A DNA stretch of 64,000 nucleotides from Pseudomonas sp. TTU2014-080ASC (GCF_001446935.1 NZ_LKKK01000012.1:1-64000); one strand, 5' to 3'; shown: positions 19,416 to 28,327, counted from the stretch's first letter. Notes: generated from the sequence alone by a model not told the origin. Numbers and translations: made by a program.

Positions 19416-20183
19416 TTATTCCATGGGCACGTTGAGATAACGGCCGCGTAAGGCCGCAATGCGGCCTTCGCTGTTCAGCACATCGAGCGCCTGATTGAGG
19501 TGTTCGCGCAGGTCGTCGTTACCTTTGCGCACAGCAATTCCGATACCTTCACCAAATAGCGGATCCGACGGAGCCAATCCTTTGCCTTCCAGCCCAGAGT
19601 TGTCGGGTTCAGCCAACATGGGCTGTACGGAAATCTGATCAGCCAGCATCACGTCGATACGACCGTTGCGCAGATCAGCCAGGATGTCGTCCTGGTTGTT
19701 GTAATAACGAATGCGCGATTCTTTGCGGTAATTGGCCTTGATGTAGGCGGCATGGCTGGTTGAGGCCTGTACCCCGATTGACTTGCCACGCAGCCCTGCG
19801 GGCGTCAGCACCAGCTCCACACCTTTCTCGGCAATCCACAACGCAGGGGTTTGCAGATAGGGCTGAGTAAAATCGACCACCTGTTTGCGCTCATGGGTAA
19901 TCGACATGGAATTCAGCACCACATCCACCTGTTTGGAATTAAGCGCCGGGATAAGCCCATCCCAGGCCATTTCCCGCAAGCTGCACTGACTGTGCATCTG
20001 CCGGCACAAGGCATTAATCAGCTCAGGATCAAATCCGCTCCACTGCCCATGTCCGTTCTTGTATGAAAACGGCGGGTAGGCCTCCTGGGCGATGGCGAAC
20101 ACCAACTGATCGTCCGCATGGGCCGTATTCAGGCTGCTAATCAGCACAATGCTGCCAAGCAAGCTGAATAGTGTTCTATTCAT
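19416..20183 (-). CDS. periplasmic amino-acid binding protein (HisJ/ArgT family)
   Basis: Extracellular solute-binding protein family 3. The 255-residue precursor has a signal peptide ending at about residue 23 (NTAHA-DD) and the family signature GFDPELINALCRQM, plus VDFTQPYLQTPALW and the DVMLADQ hinge region. Start ATG of MNRTLFSLL with GAGGAGG five bases upstream; an upstream ATG 18 bp earlier overlaps that ribosome site. The family binds polar, often basic, amino acids. Confidence 0.87.
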   Translation of the reverse strand: MNRTLFSLLGSIVLISSLNTAHADDQLVFAIAQEAYPPFSYKNGHGQWSGFDPELINALCRQMHSQCSLREMAWDGLIPALNSKQVDVVLNSMSITHERKQVVDFTQPYLQTPALWIAEKGVELVLTPAGLRGKSIGVQASTSHAAYIKANYRKESRIRYYNNQDDILADLRNGRIDVMLADQISVQPMLAEPDNSGLEGKGLAPSDPLFGEGIGIAVRKGNDDLREHLNQALDVLNSEGRIAALRGRYLNVPME

Positions 20184-20221
20184 GACCGCCTCCTCATCCA
20201 TGGTTAAGTGTCCGGGTCGCC

Positions 20222-21028
20222 TCAGCAGCGGTTGTCCTGCGCCATCACAAACTGACGGCAGCGCTCGCTGTGCGGGTCCAGCATCACCTGCTGTGGCGGC
20301 CCTTCCTCCTCTACCAGCCCCTGATGCAGATACACCACGTGGCTGGATACATCGCGGGCAAAGGCCATCTCATGGGTAACCAGAATCATGCTGCAACCTT
20401 CCTCGGCAATGCCCCGAATCACCCGCAGCACCTCACCGACCATTTCAGGGTCAAGGGCTGAAGTAGGCTCATCGAACAACATGACGTTCGGCCGCATAGC
20501 TAGCGCCCGGGCAATGGCCACGCGCTGTTGTTGTCCTCCAGACAGAAACGCCGGATAGCTGTGGCGTTTGTCAGCCATGCCAACCTTTTCCAGCAGATGT
20601 TCCGCATGAGCGATGGCCTCCTGACGCTTCTCCCCATGCACATACACCGGCGCTTCGATGACGTTTTCCAGAACCGTGCGATGCGGCCACAGGTTAAAGC
20701 TCTGAAAGACCATGCTCAGTTGAGTGCGCAGCCGCTCGACCTGACGCGGCTGGAGAATCTTCGGCGTGCCGTTGCGTTCGCGGCCCAGGCGGACCTCTTC
20801 ACCGTTGATGCTGATGCGCCCAGCATCGGGGATTTCCAACAGGTTGATGCAGCGCAGCAAAGTGCTCTTACCGGAGCCACTGGCACCGATCAACGAAACC
20901 ACATCACCCTCGTGAGCGCGTAGGGAAATGCCCTTGAGAACATGATGCTCACCATAGTTTTTGTGCAGATCAGCAACCGCCACCACTGGCATTGGGCCAG
21001 CAGCAGACGCATTCGCTTCATGCGACAT
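20222..21028 (-). CDS. polar amino-acid ABC transporter ATPase (HisP type)
   Basis: Cytoplasmic ATPase of the importer, 268 residues. Walker A GASGSGKST, Q-loop VFQSFNLWPH, signature LSGGQQQRVAIARA, Walker B NVMLFDEPTSALD and the switch histidine VTHEM are intact. AAGGAG lies eight bases before the ATG of MSHEANAS and only two before an earlier ATG, so the later one is used. Forty base pairs after the TPP enzyme gene. Confidence 0.92.
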   Translation of the reverse strand: MSHEANASAAGPMPVVAVADLHKNYGEHHVLKGISLRAHEGDVVSLIGASGSGKSTLLRCINLLEIPDAGRISINGEEVRLGRERNGTPKILQPRQVERLRTQLSMVFQSFNLWPHRTVLENVIEAPVYVHGEKRQEAIAHAEHLLEKVGMADKRHSYPAFLSGGQQQRVAIARALAMRPNVMLFDEPTSALDPEMVGEVLRVIRGIAEEGCSMILVTHEMAFARDVSSHVVYLHQGLVEEEGPPQQVMLDPHSERCRQFVMAQDNRC

Positions 21029-21068
21029 GGGCATGTCTCCTTGGAATTCGATGGGCTGGTGCAGCAAA

Positions 21069-22673
21069 TCAGTCGGGCAGCCAGTCCTGAGCTGGCAGCT
21101 CAAGCAGATGTACGTCATCCGTGCCAGCCAACTGCGGCAGAAGCTGGCGCAATTGCGGCAGACTCTTCAGGCAGTGGTAATGGATGCCATAGGCCCCAGC
21201 CAGCGCGGCAAAGTCAGGGGGGAGAATGTCGACACCCAGCGGCTGGACCTCTTGGGCCTGCATGTAGTCGCGGATTTCGCCGTAACACTGGTTGTTCCAC
21301 AGCACGATCAGCAGCCCCACACCCGCCTCACGTGCGGCCAGCAGCTCGGCGCTGGAGAACTGCAGCCCACCGTCACCGATAATCGCGACAACCTGCTGCT
21401 GCGGCGTAGCCAGCTTGGCACCTATGGCGGCAGGCAAGGCATAGCCCAACGTGCCGAAACCGGTTGCGGCATTAAACCAGCCATTAATTTGCAGAGCCCT
21501 GTATCCCACTGCGCCTTGGTACACAGGCTGGGTGGAGTCACCCACCAGCACCGGTGAGGGCAATGTATCCCTCAGGCAATCCAGCAGCCCCTGCATCACC
21601 AGTTGACGTGGCGTCCAGCTTTGACGCTCGCAGGAGTTGACCCGTTGCACCGCTCCCGCCCCCCAACCATTGAGTGGCGTGCGCGCCGGGATCAACGGTA
21701 ACAACACCTGCAAGCCTGCCGTGGCATCGCCCACCAGACTGACCTCAGCCCGGTGTAGACCCAACACCTGCTGGGGATCGATATCCAAACGAATGAGTGC
21801 ACCTTTAAAACTGAGAGGCCCCAACCCGAAGAAGTCGTAATCGGTCTCACCCAGCTCCGTTCCCACCGCCAGCACAACATCCGCCTCATCCAGCAGTTCG
21901 CGACCATGCGGAGCAGACAGCACACCATCCAGTAGCAGTGGATGCTCCGGCGGCAACAGGCCTCTGGCATTAGTGCTCAAGGCCACGGGCGCGCACAACT
22001 GACGGGCCAGTTCATCCAGTACCGATCCCACATGGCGAGCACCGCCACCGGCCAGAATCAGCGGCTTTTGACTACGCGCCAGCAACTTGGCCGCTTCGGC
22101 CAGATCCTGTGCTGAAGGCTGAGGCACTCTAGGCAAGTGTCTTGGACGCAGGTCCAGCCCTGCAACTGACATCATCAGCACATCCAGCGGAATCTCGATA
22201 TGTACCGGACGCGGTCGGCTGCAAGTAAACACGGCGAAGGCACGGGCCAGGACCTCGGGCAGCTGCGTGGGGCATTGCAGACTGTGGCTGAAGGCACACA
22301 CGCCCTGCACCAGGGCGCGCTGATCCGGCATCTCATGCAGATGGCCGTGGCCCAGATGTTGATGCTCGCGGCGCAGACTGGTGGAGATCACCAGCATCGG
22401 AATCGAGTCAGCATAGGCTTGGCCCATGGCCGTCAGGATATTGGTCATTCCCGGACCGGTGATGATAAAGCACACACCCGGTTTACCGCTGGCCCGCGCA
22501 TAGCCATCTGCCATAAAGCCGGCTCCCTGTTCATGCCGCGGGCTGATATGGCGCAAGCCGCTATCAACAAGGGCGCGGTACAACTCCACTGTATGTACAC
22601 CGGGAATACCGAAGACTGTATCTACGTCATAAGCTTGCAGTAACTGCACCAGAGCTTGGGCACAACGGGTCAT
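21069..22673 (-). CDS. AruI-like thiamine-diphosphate 2-keto-acid decarboxylase
   Basis: TPP enzyme of the acetolactate-synthase superfamily, 534 residues. The catalytic glutamate is E48 in SPRHEQGAGFMADGYA, and the TPP/Mg motif runs from GDGGLQ to WNNQCYGEI. The N-terminus (VDTVFGIPGVHTVELYR, GKPGVCF.ITGPG.TN) matches what I know of AruI, the 2-ketoarginine (5-guanidino-2-oxopentanoate) decarboxylase. First gene of the six-gene operon, under a promoter shared in design with the amidohydrolase operon. A biosynthetic acetolactate synthase is unlikely: no regulatory subunit gene is present and the context is transport plus transamination. Confidence 0.75.
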   Translation of the reverse strand: MTRCAQALVQLLQAYDVDTVFGIPGVHTVELYRALVDSGLRHISPRHEQGAGFMADGYARASGKPGVCFIITGPGMTNILTAMGQAYADSIPMLVISTSLRREHQHLGHGHLHEMPDQRALVQGVCAFSHSLQCPTQLPEVLARAFAVFTCSRPRPVHIEIPLDVLMMSVAGLDLRPRHLPRVPQPSAQDLAEAAKLLARSQKPLILAGGGARHVGSVLDELARQLCAPVALSTNARGLLPPEHPLLLDGVLSAPHGRELLDEADVVLAVGTELGETDYDFFGLGPLSFKGALIRLDIDPQQVLGLHRAEVSLVGDATAGLQVLLPLIPARTPLNGWGAGAVQRVNSCERQSWTPRQLVMQGLLDCLRDTLPSPVLVGDSTQPVYQGAVGYRALQINGWFNAATGFGTLGYALPAAIGAKLATPQQQVVAIIGDGGLQFSSAELLAAREAGVGLLIVLWNNQCYGEIRDYMQAQEVQPLGVDILPPDFAALAGAYGIHYHCLKSLPQLRQLLPQLAGTDDVHLLELPAQDWLPD

Positions 22674-22748
22674 AAGCGCACCTCATTATTGTTAGTCAGA
22701 GCGTCTGGCCCGGTAGTTACAGGCCAGCCAGTGTCACGCCTGAATCCC

Positions 22749-22816
22749 AGTATCTTTGAAATAATCACTGCAACAATCGAAAAGAATTTGCCTGACCGTT
22801 TAGTCATTTTCACCAA
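22749..22816 (-). promoter_or_regulatory. LysR-type promoter of the AruI-like operon
   Basis: Minus strand: TTGTTG (22771-22776), 16-bp spacer, GATACT (22749-22754). Upstream, 22795-22816 holds TTGGTGAAAATGACTAAACG-GT, centred near -64. The same elements at the same spacing occur at 25620-25687; over the 46-bp block 22771-22816 I count 35 identities without a gap. This is the place a LysR activator usually binds. Confidence 0.7.
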
Positions 22817-22850
22817 TTGAACCTGACTATGCGGCCGCACCTGTCAGCCT

Positions 22851-23804
22851 TTACGGAGCCAGACACGCCTGCAAAGCTGCCGTCAGCCGAGCTTCATCAA
22901 AGCCCGTCCGTAACCCGATCAGCACCAGCTGGCTCAGTCCCGGCAAGCCAAACTCAGGCGGGTCCAGACTCAGTTCGCTGCGCGTTCCTACGTGATGTAG
23001 TAGGCAGCGCCGATCCGGGTAGCCCTCCAGGCGCAGAATGCCTTTGGCCCTGTACACGCCTACCGGAAGCTGGCGCAGCAACCGCCGCAGTGGTGCAAGG
23101 CGAAACAGACGCTGAGTCTCAAAACTGTGTGAGACAAACTGCTCAGCATGCTCCTGTGTGGGAACAGGCCGGAGAGATCGGCCACAAGCACTGCCGCCAT
23201 GCCCCAGCAGCAGCTCAGGGGCAACAGCGGCATAGCGACTCTCGATAACCCGGGCATTGGGGTACAGCCACTGCTGTTTGAGTGTGGCCAGTTGCGACGG
23301 GGTGATGCTGTCGACCTTATTCAGCACGATGATGTCCGCCACCTCCAGCTGCTCCTGGGCCAATGCGGCCATGGGAGCGGGCAGCGTGCCATGCTGCGCT
23401 GCATCCAGCAGAGTAATAACGGCATCGATGTGCAAGCGCTGCCTGAACTGGGGATAACGCAAAGTGCTGACGATCTTCTGCGGGCTGGACAACCCGCTCG
23501 CCTCAATCAGCAGCCGCTCTGGCTGCGGTCCGTCCGGGCCGAGCAGCTGTTCCAGCTGGGCAATCAGGTCACTTTCAACCGTGCAGCACATACAGCCATT
23601 GGCCAGAGTCATCATGGTCTGGCTCTGTTGCACGATCAGTTCACTGTCGATATTGATTGCGCCAAAGTCATTGACCAGCACTGCCATGCGCAGCCCCTGC
23701 ACATGGGTCAGCAGGTGATTAAGCAAGGTGGTTTTACCGGCTCCGAGAAAGCCACTGATCAGAGTCACCGCAACAGAGTGCTGCGACTGGAGTTCAGAGA
23801 ACAT
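22851..23804 (-). CDS. CobW/COG0523-family GTPase, putative metallochaperone
   Basis: G3E GTPase predicted to load metal into a client enzyme. The 317-residue protein starts MFSELQSQ and has Walker A GAGKTT at 21-26, the CxCC metal site C71/C73/C74 in NGCMCCTVE, the guanine motif NKVD near 168 and a CobW C-terminal domain. It begins inside the last codons of the amidohydrolase gene (11-bp overlap), so the two are translationally linked and the amidohydrolase is the obvious client. Zinc, iron or cobalt cannot be told apart from sequence. Confidence 0.85.
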   Translation of the reverse strand: MFSELQSQHSVAVTLISGFLGAGKTTLLNHLLTHVQGLRMAVLVNDFGAINIDSELIVQQSQTMMTLANGCMCCTVESDLIAQLEQLLGPDGPQPERLLIEASGLSSPQKIVSTLRYPQFRQRLHIDAVITLLDAAQHGTLPAPMAALAQEQLEVADIIVLNKVDSITPSQLATLKQQWLYPNARVIESRYAAVAPELLLGHGGSACGRSLRPVPTQEHAEQFVSHSFETQRLFRLAPLRRLLRQLPVGVYRAKGILRLEGYPDRRCLLHHVGTRSELSLDPPEFGLPGLSQLVLIGLRTGFDEARLTAALQACLAP

Positions 23805-25506
23805 CAGGCACCTCCTTGCGCCACAGCGCCTTCTGCCGAGAGCCATCAAGCTCACCATGACGATCCCAGGCGAATTGCCCTTCCAGCAGCGTCAGTTCCA
23901 CCTGCGTGGCATGCACAAAACCCTGCGCGGGATGGCTGAATAGGTCACGGTCGAGGACGATCAGATCAGCGGATTTACCCACCTTGATCGACCCGGCGCT
24001 TTGCTCAATCCCCATGCTCCAGGCACCGTTGATAGTCATCACGCGGATTGCCTGCTCGAGGCTGATCGGCTCGCCATAAAAATGACCCGGCACTTCGCCA
24101 AAGGGGTTGGCGCGGGTCAGCATGGCTTCAAAACCGATCCACGGGTTGATGCTGGAAACCGGCCAGTCAGTGCCCATTACTGCAACGCCGCCCTGCTCCA
24201 ACACGCCTTTGAAGTTGTAGGCGCGCTGCATGCGCTGCTCGCCAAACACGCTGCGTGCATTGGCGAAGGCCGAGGGGTACCAGCCCACCGGAGAAAACTC
24301 TGCCACCACATTGAGTTCGGCAAAGCGACCCAGGTTGCTATCCAGCAAGGTCGTGCTGTGCGCGCATTGGTGACGCACGCCACTTTCACCGTTGATCTGC
24401 CGGGTCAGGGCTACTGCATTGAGGAACACATCCGAGGCGCCATCGCCGGTGCAGTGGGCAATCACCCGAATACCGCGACGATCCATATCCACCAGCATGT
24501 CCAGCAGGTGCTCTGGGGTCAGGTTCAGGTGCCCGCGCCAGTTTTTCTCCCCCGGCCACGGGCTGGACAGGAACGACGAGCGCGACTCATGGGTGCCGTC
24601 GAAGTGGAACTTCACTGCGTTGGCGTTCAATCGGGCACTGCGATAGAAATGACGCTCGCCGCTAAGCAGCTCCCAACGGCGCTTCACCGGGAAAATGTCG
24701 TCCTGCCAACTGATCGCTGCCTCAATACGTACCGACAGCTCGCCAGCCTGATCAATACTGCGCAGGGCATTCAGGCGGTGCTCGCAGACATGCACATACT
24801 TGCTGCCCACAACCCCCATCGAACTCTGTAGCCAGACGCCCTCACGGTAGGCGCGAATCAGCGCCGCCTGCGGGGTCGGAGGCATCGCGGCGTGGATCAA
24901 GGCATAAGCACCGTCCACCAGAATGCCGGTTGGCTCACCGGTAAAACTGTCGCGTTCGATATAGCCGTGGCGAGGATCAACCGTATCGGCATCAATCCCC
25001 GCCAATTCCAGCGCTTTGGAGTTGACCATCATGCAGCCCCAGGAGCGATCCAGTATGGCTACCGGGCGATCCGCAACAACTGAGTCCAGCCACTCACGCC
25101 CCGGCACCAGCCCGGCCTGCTTGAAGCGATAACGCACGAAGTACTGCCCGTATACCCAGCCGTCCCCCGGATGGGCCGCGCAATAATTGAGAATGGCCTG
25201 CTGCACCTGCTCAACCGTGGGGTCTTCACAACCCACATCCAGGTAGCCGGCATAGCCCGGTGCAAGCTTCAGGTCCGGGTGGGTGTGCATGTCATACAGA
25301 CCGGGCATGACAAAACGGCCCTTGAGGTCTACGACCTGAGTCTTGGGGCCCTGCCAGATCAGCACATCACTGTTGCTGCCCACCGCAACAAAACTGCCGC
25401 CGCGAATGGCCACCGCTTCAGCCCATGGCTGTTGCGCCTCAACGGTGTAAATGCGGCCATTGATCAGAATTAAATCCGCGGGCAGGGACGCAAGGGAAAA
25501 GGACAT
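23794..25506 (-). CDS. YtcJ-type amidohydrolase (amidohydrolase family 3)
   Basis: Metal-dependent C-N hydrolase of 570 residues in the YtcJ/N-substituted formamide deformylase branch. Visible metal-site motifs are MHTHPD (H74, H76), HCTGDGASD, HQCAHSTT and the late GTDWPVS aspartate, with the composite beta domain at both ends (LILINGRIYTVEAQQPW and DLIVLDRDLF). No signal peptide. GAGG lies six bases before the ATG. First gene of a two-gene unit with the CobW GTPase, divergent from lysR. In this context it may act on the guanidino or amide product of the neighbouring pathway. Confidence 0.82.
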   Translation of the reverse strand: MSFSLASLPADLILINGRIYTVEAQQPWAEAVAIRGGSFVAVGSNSDVLIWQGPKTQVVDLKGRFVMPGLYDMHTHPDLKLAPGYAGYLDVGCEDPTVEQVQQAILNYCAAHPGDGWVYGQYFVRYRFKQAGLVPGREWLDSVVADRPVAILDRSWGCMMVNSKALELAGIDADTVDPRHGYIERDSFTGEPTGILVDGAYALIHAAMPPTPQAALIRAYREGVWLQSSMGVVGSKYVHVCEHRLNALRSIDQAGELSVRIEAAISWQDDIFPVKRRWELLSGERHFYRSARLNANAVKFHFDGTHESRSSFLSSPWPGEKNWRGHLNLTPEHLLDMLVDMDRRGIRVIAHCTGDGASDVFLNAVALTRQINGESGVRHQCAHSTTLLDSNLGRFAELNVVAEFSPVGWYPSAFANARSVFGEQRMQRAYNFKGVLEQGGVAVMGTDWPVSSINPWIGFEAMLTRANPFGEVPGHFYGEPISLEQAIRVMTINGAWSMGIEQSAGSIKVGKSADLIVLDRDLFSHPAQGFVHATQVELTLLEGQFAWDRHGELDGSRQKALWRKEVPDVL

Positions 25507-25619
25507 GACACACCTCACCGGCCAGAGCCTTTGTCGCAAGACATCGGCGCAATTGATCCATGCGCTGCGGCCCACCACGTGATGCGCTTAACACCTCAGG
25601 GCCGAATCGCTCTGGCCTT

Positions 25620-25687
25620 AGTATTAGTGAGATAAATCACACAACAATCGAATAATTTAGGCGCTACCGTTCAGTAATTTTCACCAA
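25620..25687 (-). promoter_or_regulatory. LysR-type promoter of the amidohydrolase-cobW operon
   Basis: Minus strand: TTGTTG (25642-25647), 16-bp spacer, AATACT (25620-25625), and the conserved block TTGGTGAAAATTACTGAACG-GT at 25666-25687. It is the second copy of the element before the AruI-like gene. Its outer end abuts the lysR ribosome site, so the regulator could also repress its own gene. Confidence 0.7.
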
Positions 25688-25706
25688 AAGGAATTTGAGC
25701 AGCCCC

Positions 25707-26621
25707 ATGCGTATACCCTCCATGACTGCCCTGCGCGCACTGGATGCGATAGCCCGGCTGGGCAGTGTCTCCGCTGCCGCGGATGAGCTAAGTCTGACCC
25801 GCAGTGCCATCAGCCATCAGATAGGCTCCCTCGAAGACAACCTCGGTTTCAGCCTGACTGAACGCCAGGGCCGCGGCATTGCCCTGACCTTCGCCGGCGA
25901 GCGCTATGCCCGCGAAATCCATCGCATTCTGGCGTCACTGGAAGAGGCAGGCCGCGCGGTCGATAACCTAGGTGTGGCCGGACGCCTGACAGTCAGCTGC
26001 AATCCCGGATTTGCCAGCTATTGGCTGTGTCAGCACATCGGCGATTTTGTCCGTCAGTATCCGCAGGTTCAGTTGCAGCTGATTTCACCCCGCACGCCGG
26101 ATGATGTGAGCGACAGCCAAGCCGATCTATTCATCGCCTACGGCATTGGGGACTGGCCAGACCTACAGGTCGAGCAACTTGTGCCACTACGCTATTTCCC
26201 GGTGTGCAGTCCGCGCCTGATCAATGCCCTGGGAGGCCTCAAGTCAGTACAAGATCTGAATAAGTTTCCCTTGCTGCACATGAGTGACCACAGCGACTGG
26301 CGGGTCTGGCTGAATGCCGCCAAGGCCGGGCATATGGATTTGGAGCAGCATTGCGGGGTGATTTTTACCGATGCCAACTGTGCGCAAGCCGCCTGCATGG
26401 CCGGGCAAGGCGTAGCAATGGGGGATAACCTGATTAGCGGCGATGCCTTGGCTCAAGGGCTACTGGTCAGGCCCTTTGACATCGCGGTGGATTCATTGCG
26501 CGGGTACTTTCTGGTCAGCACCCCGGAGAAAAATCAGCGGCCAACCGTGGAAGCCTTCAGTCATTGGTTGAAAAACCAGTTGAAAGCTTCCACTCAGCGC
26601 TGGTGCAAGGCACCGATCTGA
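25707..26621 (+). CDS. LysR-family transcriptional regulator
   Basis: DNA-binding regulator of 304 residues, GcvA-like. N-terminal winged helix with SVSAAADELSLTRSAISHQIGSLEDNLGF (in two parts: helix 2 then recognition helix), followed by a LysR substrate domain from about 90. The ATG used is at 25707; a TTG four codons upstream is possible but stands only three bases from AAGGA. It diverges from the amidohydrolase operon and shares its control region, and ends 4 bp from the convergent trpE stop, marking the right edge of the island. Likely activator of both island operons. Confidence 0.88.
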   Translation: MRIPSMTALRALDAIARLGSVSAAADELSLTRSAISHQIGSLEDNLGFSLTERQGRGIALTFAGERYAREIHRILASLEEAGRAVDNLGVAGRLTVSCNPGFASYWLCQHIGDFVRQYPQVQLQLISPRTPDDVSDSQADLFIAYGIGDWPDLQVEQLVPLRYFPVCSPRLINALGGLKSVQDLNKFPLLHMSDHSDWRVWLNAAKAGHMDLEQHCGVIFTDANCAQAACMAGQGVAMGDNLISGDALAQGLLVRPFDIAVDSLRGYFLVSTPEKNQRPTVEAFSHWLKNQLKASTQRWCKAPI

Positions 26622-26625
26622 ATGA

Positions 26626-28107
26626 TCAGTCCTGGCTGCTCTGTTCGGCCAAAGCAACAGCACGGAACATGGCGCGGCGCTTGTTCAGGGTTTCTTCCCA
26701 TTCCAGTGCAGGCACGGAGTCGGCAACGATGCCGGCACCGGCTTGTACATGCAGCTCACCGTCTTTAATCACAGCAGTGCGGATGGCGATGGCGGTGTCC
26801 ATGTTGCCGTTCCAGGCCAGATAGCCGACTGCGCCGCCATACACGCCACGCTTGACCGGCTCCAGCTCATCGATGATTTCCATGGCGCGGATTTTCGGCG
26901 CGCCGGAAAGCGTGCCCGCCGGCAGAATGGCCCGCAGTGCATCCATCGCCGTCAGTTCAGGCTTGAGCTGACCAGTGACGTTGGAGACGATGTGCATCAC
27001 GTTGGAATAACGCTCGATCACCATCTTCTCAGTGACTTTCACACTGCCGGTCGTAGCCACGCGGCCGACATCGTTGCGGCCCAAGTCGATCAGCATCAGG
27101 TGTTCGGCGATCTCTTTGGCATCGGACAGTAGGTCTTCTTCCAACGCCAAATCGGCTTCTTCGTTAGCGCCACGCGGACGAGTACCGGCGATTGGGCGCA
27201 CAGTAACCAAACCATCTTCGAGGCGCACCAGCACTTCTGGCGAACTGCCGACCACATGGAAGTCACCGAAGTTAAAGAAGTACATGTACGGCGTCGGGTT
27301 GATGCAACGCAGCGCGCGGTACAGATCAATCGGAGCGGCCTTGAACGGGATCGACATGCGCTGGGAGATCACCACCTGCATGCAGTCACCGGCAAGGATG
27401 TATTCCTTGATCGCGTTGACGGCGTTTTCGTAATCATCACGTTTGAAGCTGGATACAAAATCCGGCTCGGCAGCCAACGGTGCCGATAGGTCTACACCCA
27501 GGCGCGGGGTGATCGGCTGACGCAGCTTATGCAGAATCTCTTTCAGACGCGCTTGGCCGTTTTCCAAGGCGTTGTCTTCGGCCGGGTCAACCAGCACGAT
27601 GGCGTGCATCTTGCCGGCCAAGTTATCGAAGACCACCACTGCGTCCGACACCATCAGCAGAATGTCCGGTGTACCCAAGGTGTCAGGGTTCACCCCGCCG
27701 GCCAGTTTGGTTTCGACATAGCGTACGCTGTCGTAGCCAAAGTAGCCGACCAGACCACCGTTGAAGCGTGGCAAACCTGGCAAGGTCGGTACCTTGTAAC
27801 GCTCTTTAAACTGTTCGACGAAAGCCAGCGGGTCTTCACACTGGTGACGTTCGGTTTCTACGCCATCGACGGTGATGCGCACATCATGATCATGGGCGCG
27901 TAGCACGGTGCGGGCTGGCAAACCAATGATCGAGTAACGACCCCACTTCTCGCCGCCTTGTACGGATTCGAGCAGGTAGGTGTTTGGCTCATCAGCCAGT
28001 TTCAAATAGATGGACAGCGGCGTGTCGAAATCCACCAGGGATTCGCAGGCAACAGGAATGCGGTTATAGCCTTCTTCGGCTAGGCGCTGAAATTCTTCGC
28101 GGGTCAT
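26626..28107 (-). CDS. trpE: anthranilate synthase component I
   Basis: Chorismate-binding subunit making anthranilate with ammonia from TrpG. The 493-residue protein has the N-terminal tryptophan-feedback region ([15 protein letters not shown]) and the catalytic C-terminal motifs [29 protein letters not shown] and [16 protein letters not shown]. Full length and undamaged. It has its own leader peptide and attenuator. Its 3' end directly meets the lysR gene of the island without a terminator between. Confidence 0.97.
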   Translation of the reverse strand: MTREEFQRLAEEGYNRIPVACESLVDFDTPLSIYLKLADEPNTYLLESVQGGEKWGRYSIIGLPARTVLRAHDHDVRITVDGVETERHQCEDPLAFVEQFKERYKVPTLPGLPRFNGGLVGYFGYDSVRYVETKLAGGVNPDTLGTPDILLMVSDAVVVFDNLAGKMHAIVLVDPAEDNALENGQARLKEILHKLRQPITPRLGVDLSAPLAAEPDFVSSFKRDDYENAVNAIKEYILAGDCMQVVISQRMSIPFKAAPIDLYRALRCINPTPYMYFFNFGDFHVVGSSPEVLVRLEDGLVTVRPIAGTRPRGANEEADLALEEDLLSDAKEIAEHLMLIDLGRNDVGRVATTGSVKVTEKMVIERYSNVMHIVSNVTGQLKPELTAMDALRAILPAGTLSGAPKIRAMEIIDELEPVKRGVYGGAVGYLAWNGNMDTAIAIRTAVIKDGELHVQAGAGIVADSVPALEWEETLNKRRAMFRAVALAEQSSQD

Positions 28108-28129
28108 GATCAGCCTCGTGGCATGAGGT

Positions 28130-28165
28130 AAAAACGGTTGTGTGCGAGCGTGCCGTCTATACGGC
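28130..28165 (-). terminator. candidate trpE attenuator
   Basis: On the RNA, ACGG (28153-28156) can pair with CCGU (28134-28137) ahead of five U residues, a weak terminator. The same ACGGC can instead pair with GCCGU (28161-28165) to form a compact antiterminator. The two are exclusive. They start 12 bases after the leader peptide stop. Confidence 0.5.
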
Positions 28166-28176
28166 CAGAATCATAT

Positions 28177-28221
28177 TCAGTGGCGCCAACGCCAACGGGC
28201 CAAAGCCTTGATGATGTTCAT
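28177..28221 (-). CDS. trpL: tryptophan leader peptide of trpE
   Basis: Fourteen-codon frame MNIIKALARWRWRH ending in TGA, with two Trp codons separated by Arg. GGAA lies before the ATG. Followed by competing hairpins and a U-run, and then trpE 69 bp further on. Together these fit transcription attenuation, as reported for trpE in P. putida. Confidence 0.78.
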   Translation of the reverse strand: MNIIKALARWRWRH

Positions 28222-28298
28222 ACTGATTCCGGCGGACCAGCGCTTGCAGATAACAACCACCACGAAACTCTCTTTTATTCAGGCGGGAAGGTGCGGTC

Positions 28299-28327
28299 AC
28301 ACTAGCGCAGGGCTGGGGCCGAATCAA
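28299..28327 (-). promoter_or_regulatory. candidate trpE promoter
   Basis: Minus strand: TTGATT, 17-bp spacer, TAGTGT, placing the start about 70 bases before the leader peptide. Matches are moderate, and it lies in the short gap after gph. Confidence 0.4.

Noticed and set aside
21069..22673. Reading the TPP enzyme as biosynthetic acetolactate synthase
   Set aside because: No small regulatory subunit is encoded nearby, and the gene leads an amino-acid import and transamination operon; AruI-type resemblance is stronger.
24001..24831. 276-codon plus-strand frame over the amidohydrolase gene
   Set aside because: Shadow of the real gene; histidine- and valine-rich without motif.
16337..26625. 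Prophage or pyocin cluster at the trpE-trpG site
   Set aside because: This site carries pyocin genes in P. aeruginosa, but every gene here is metabolic or regulatory; no tail, lysis, integrase or transposase gene is present.
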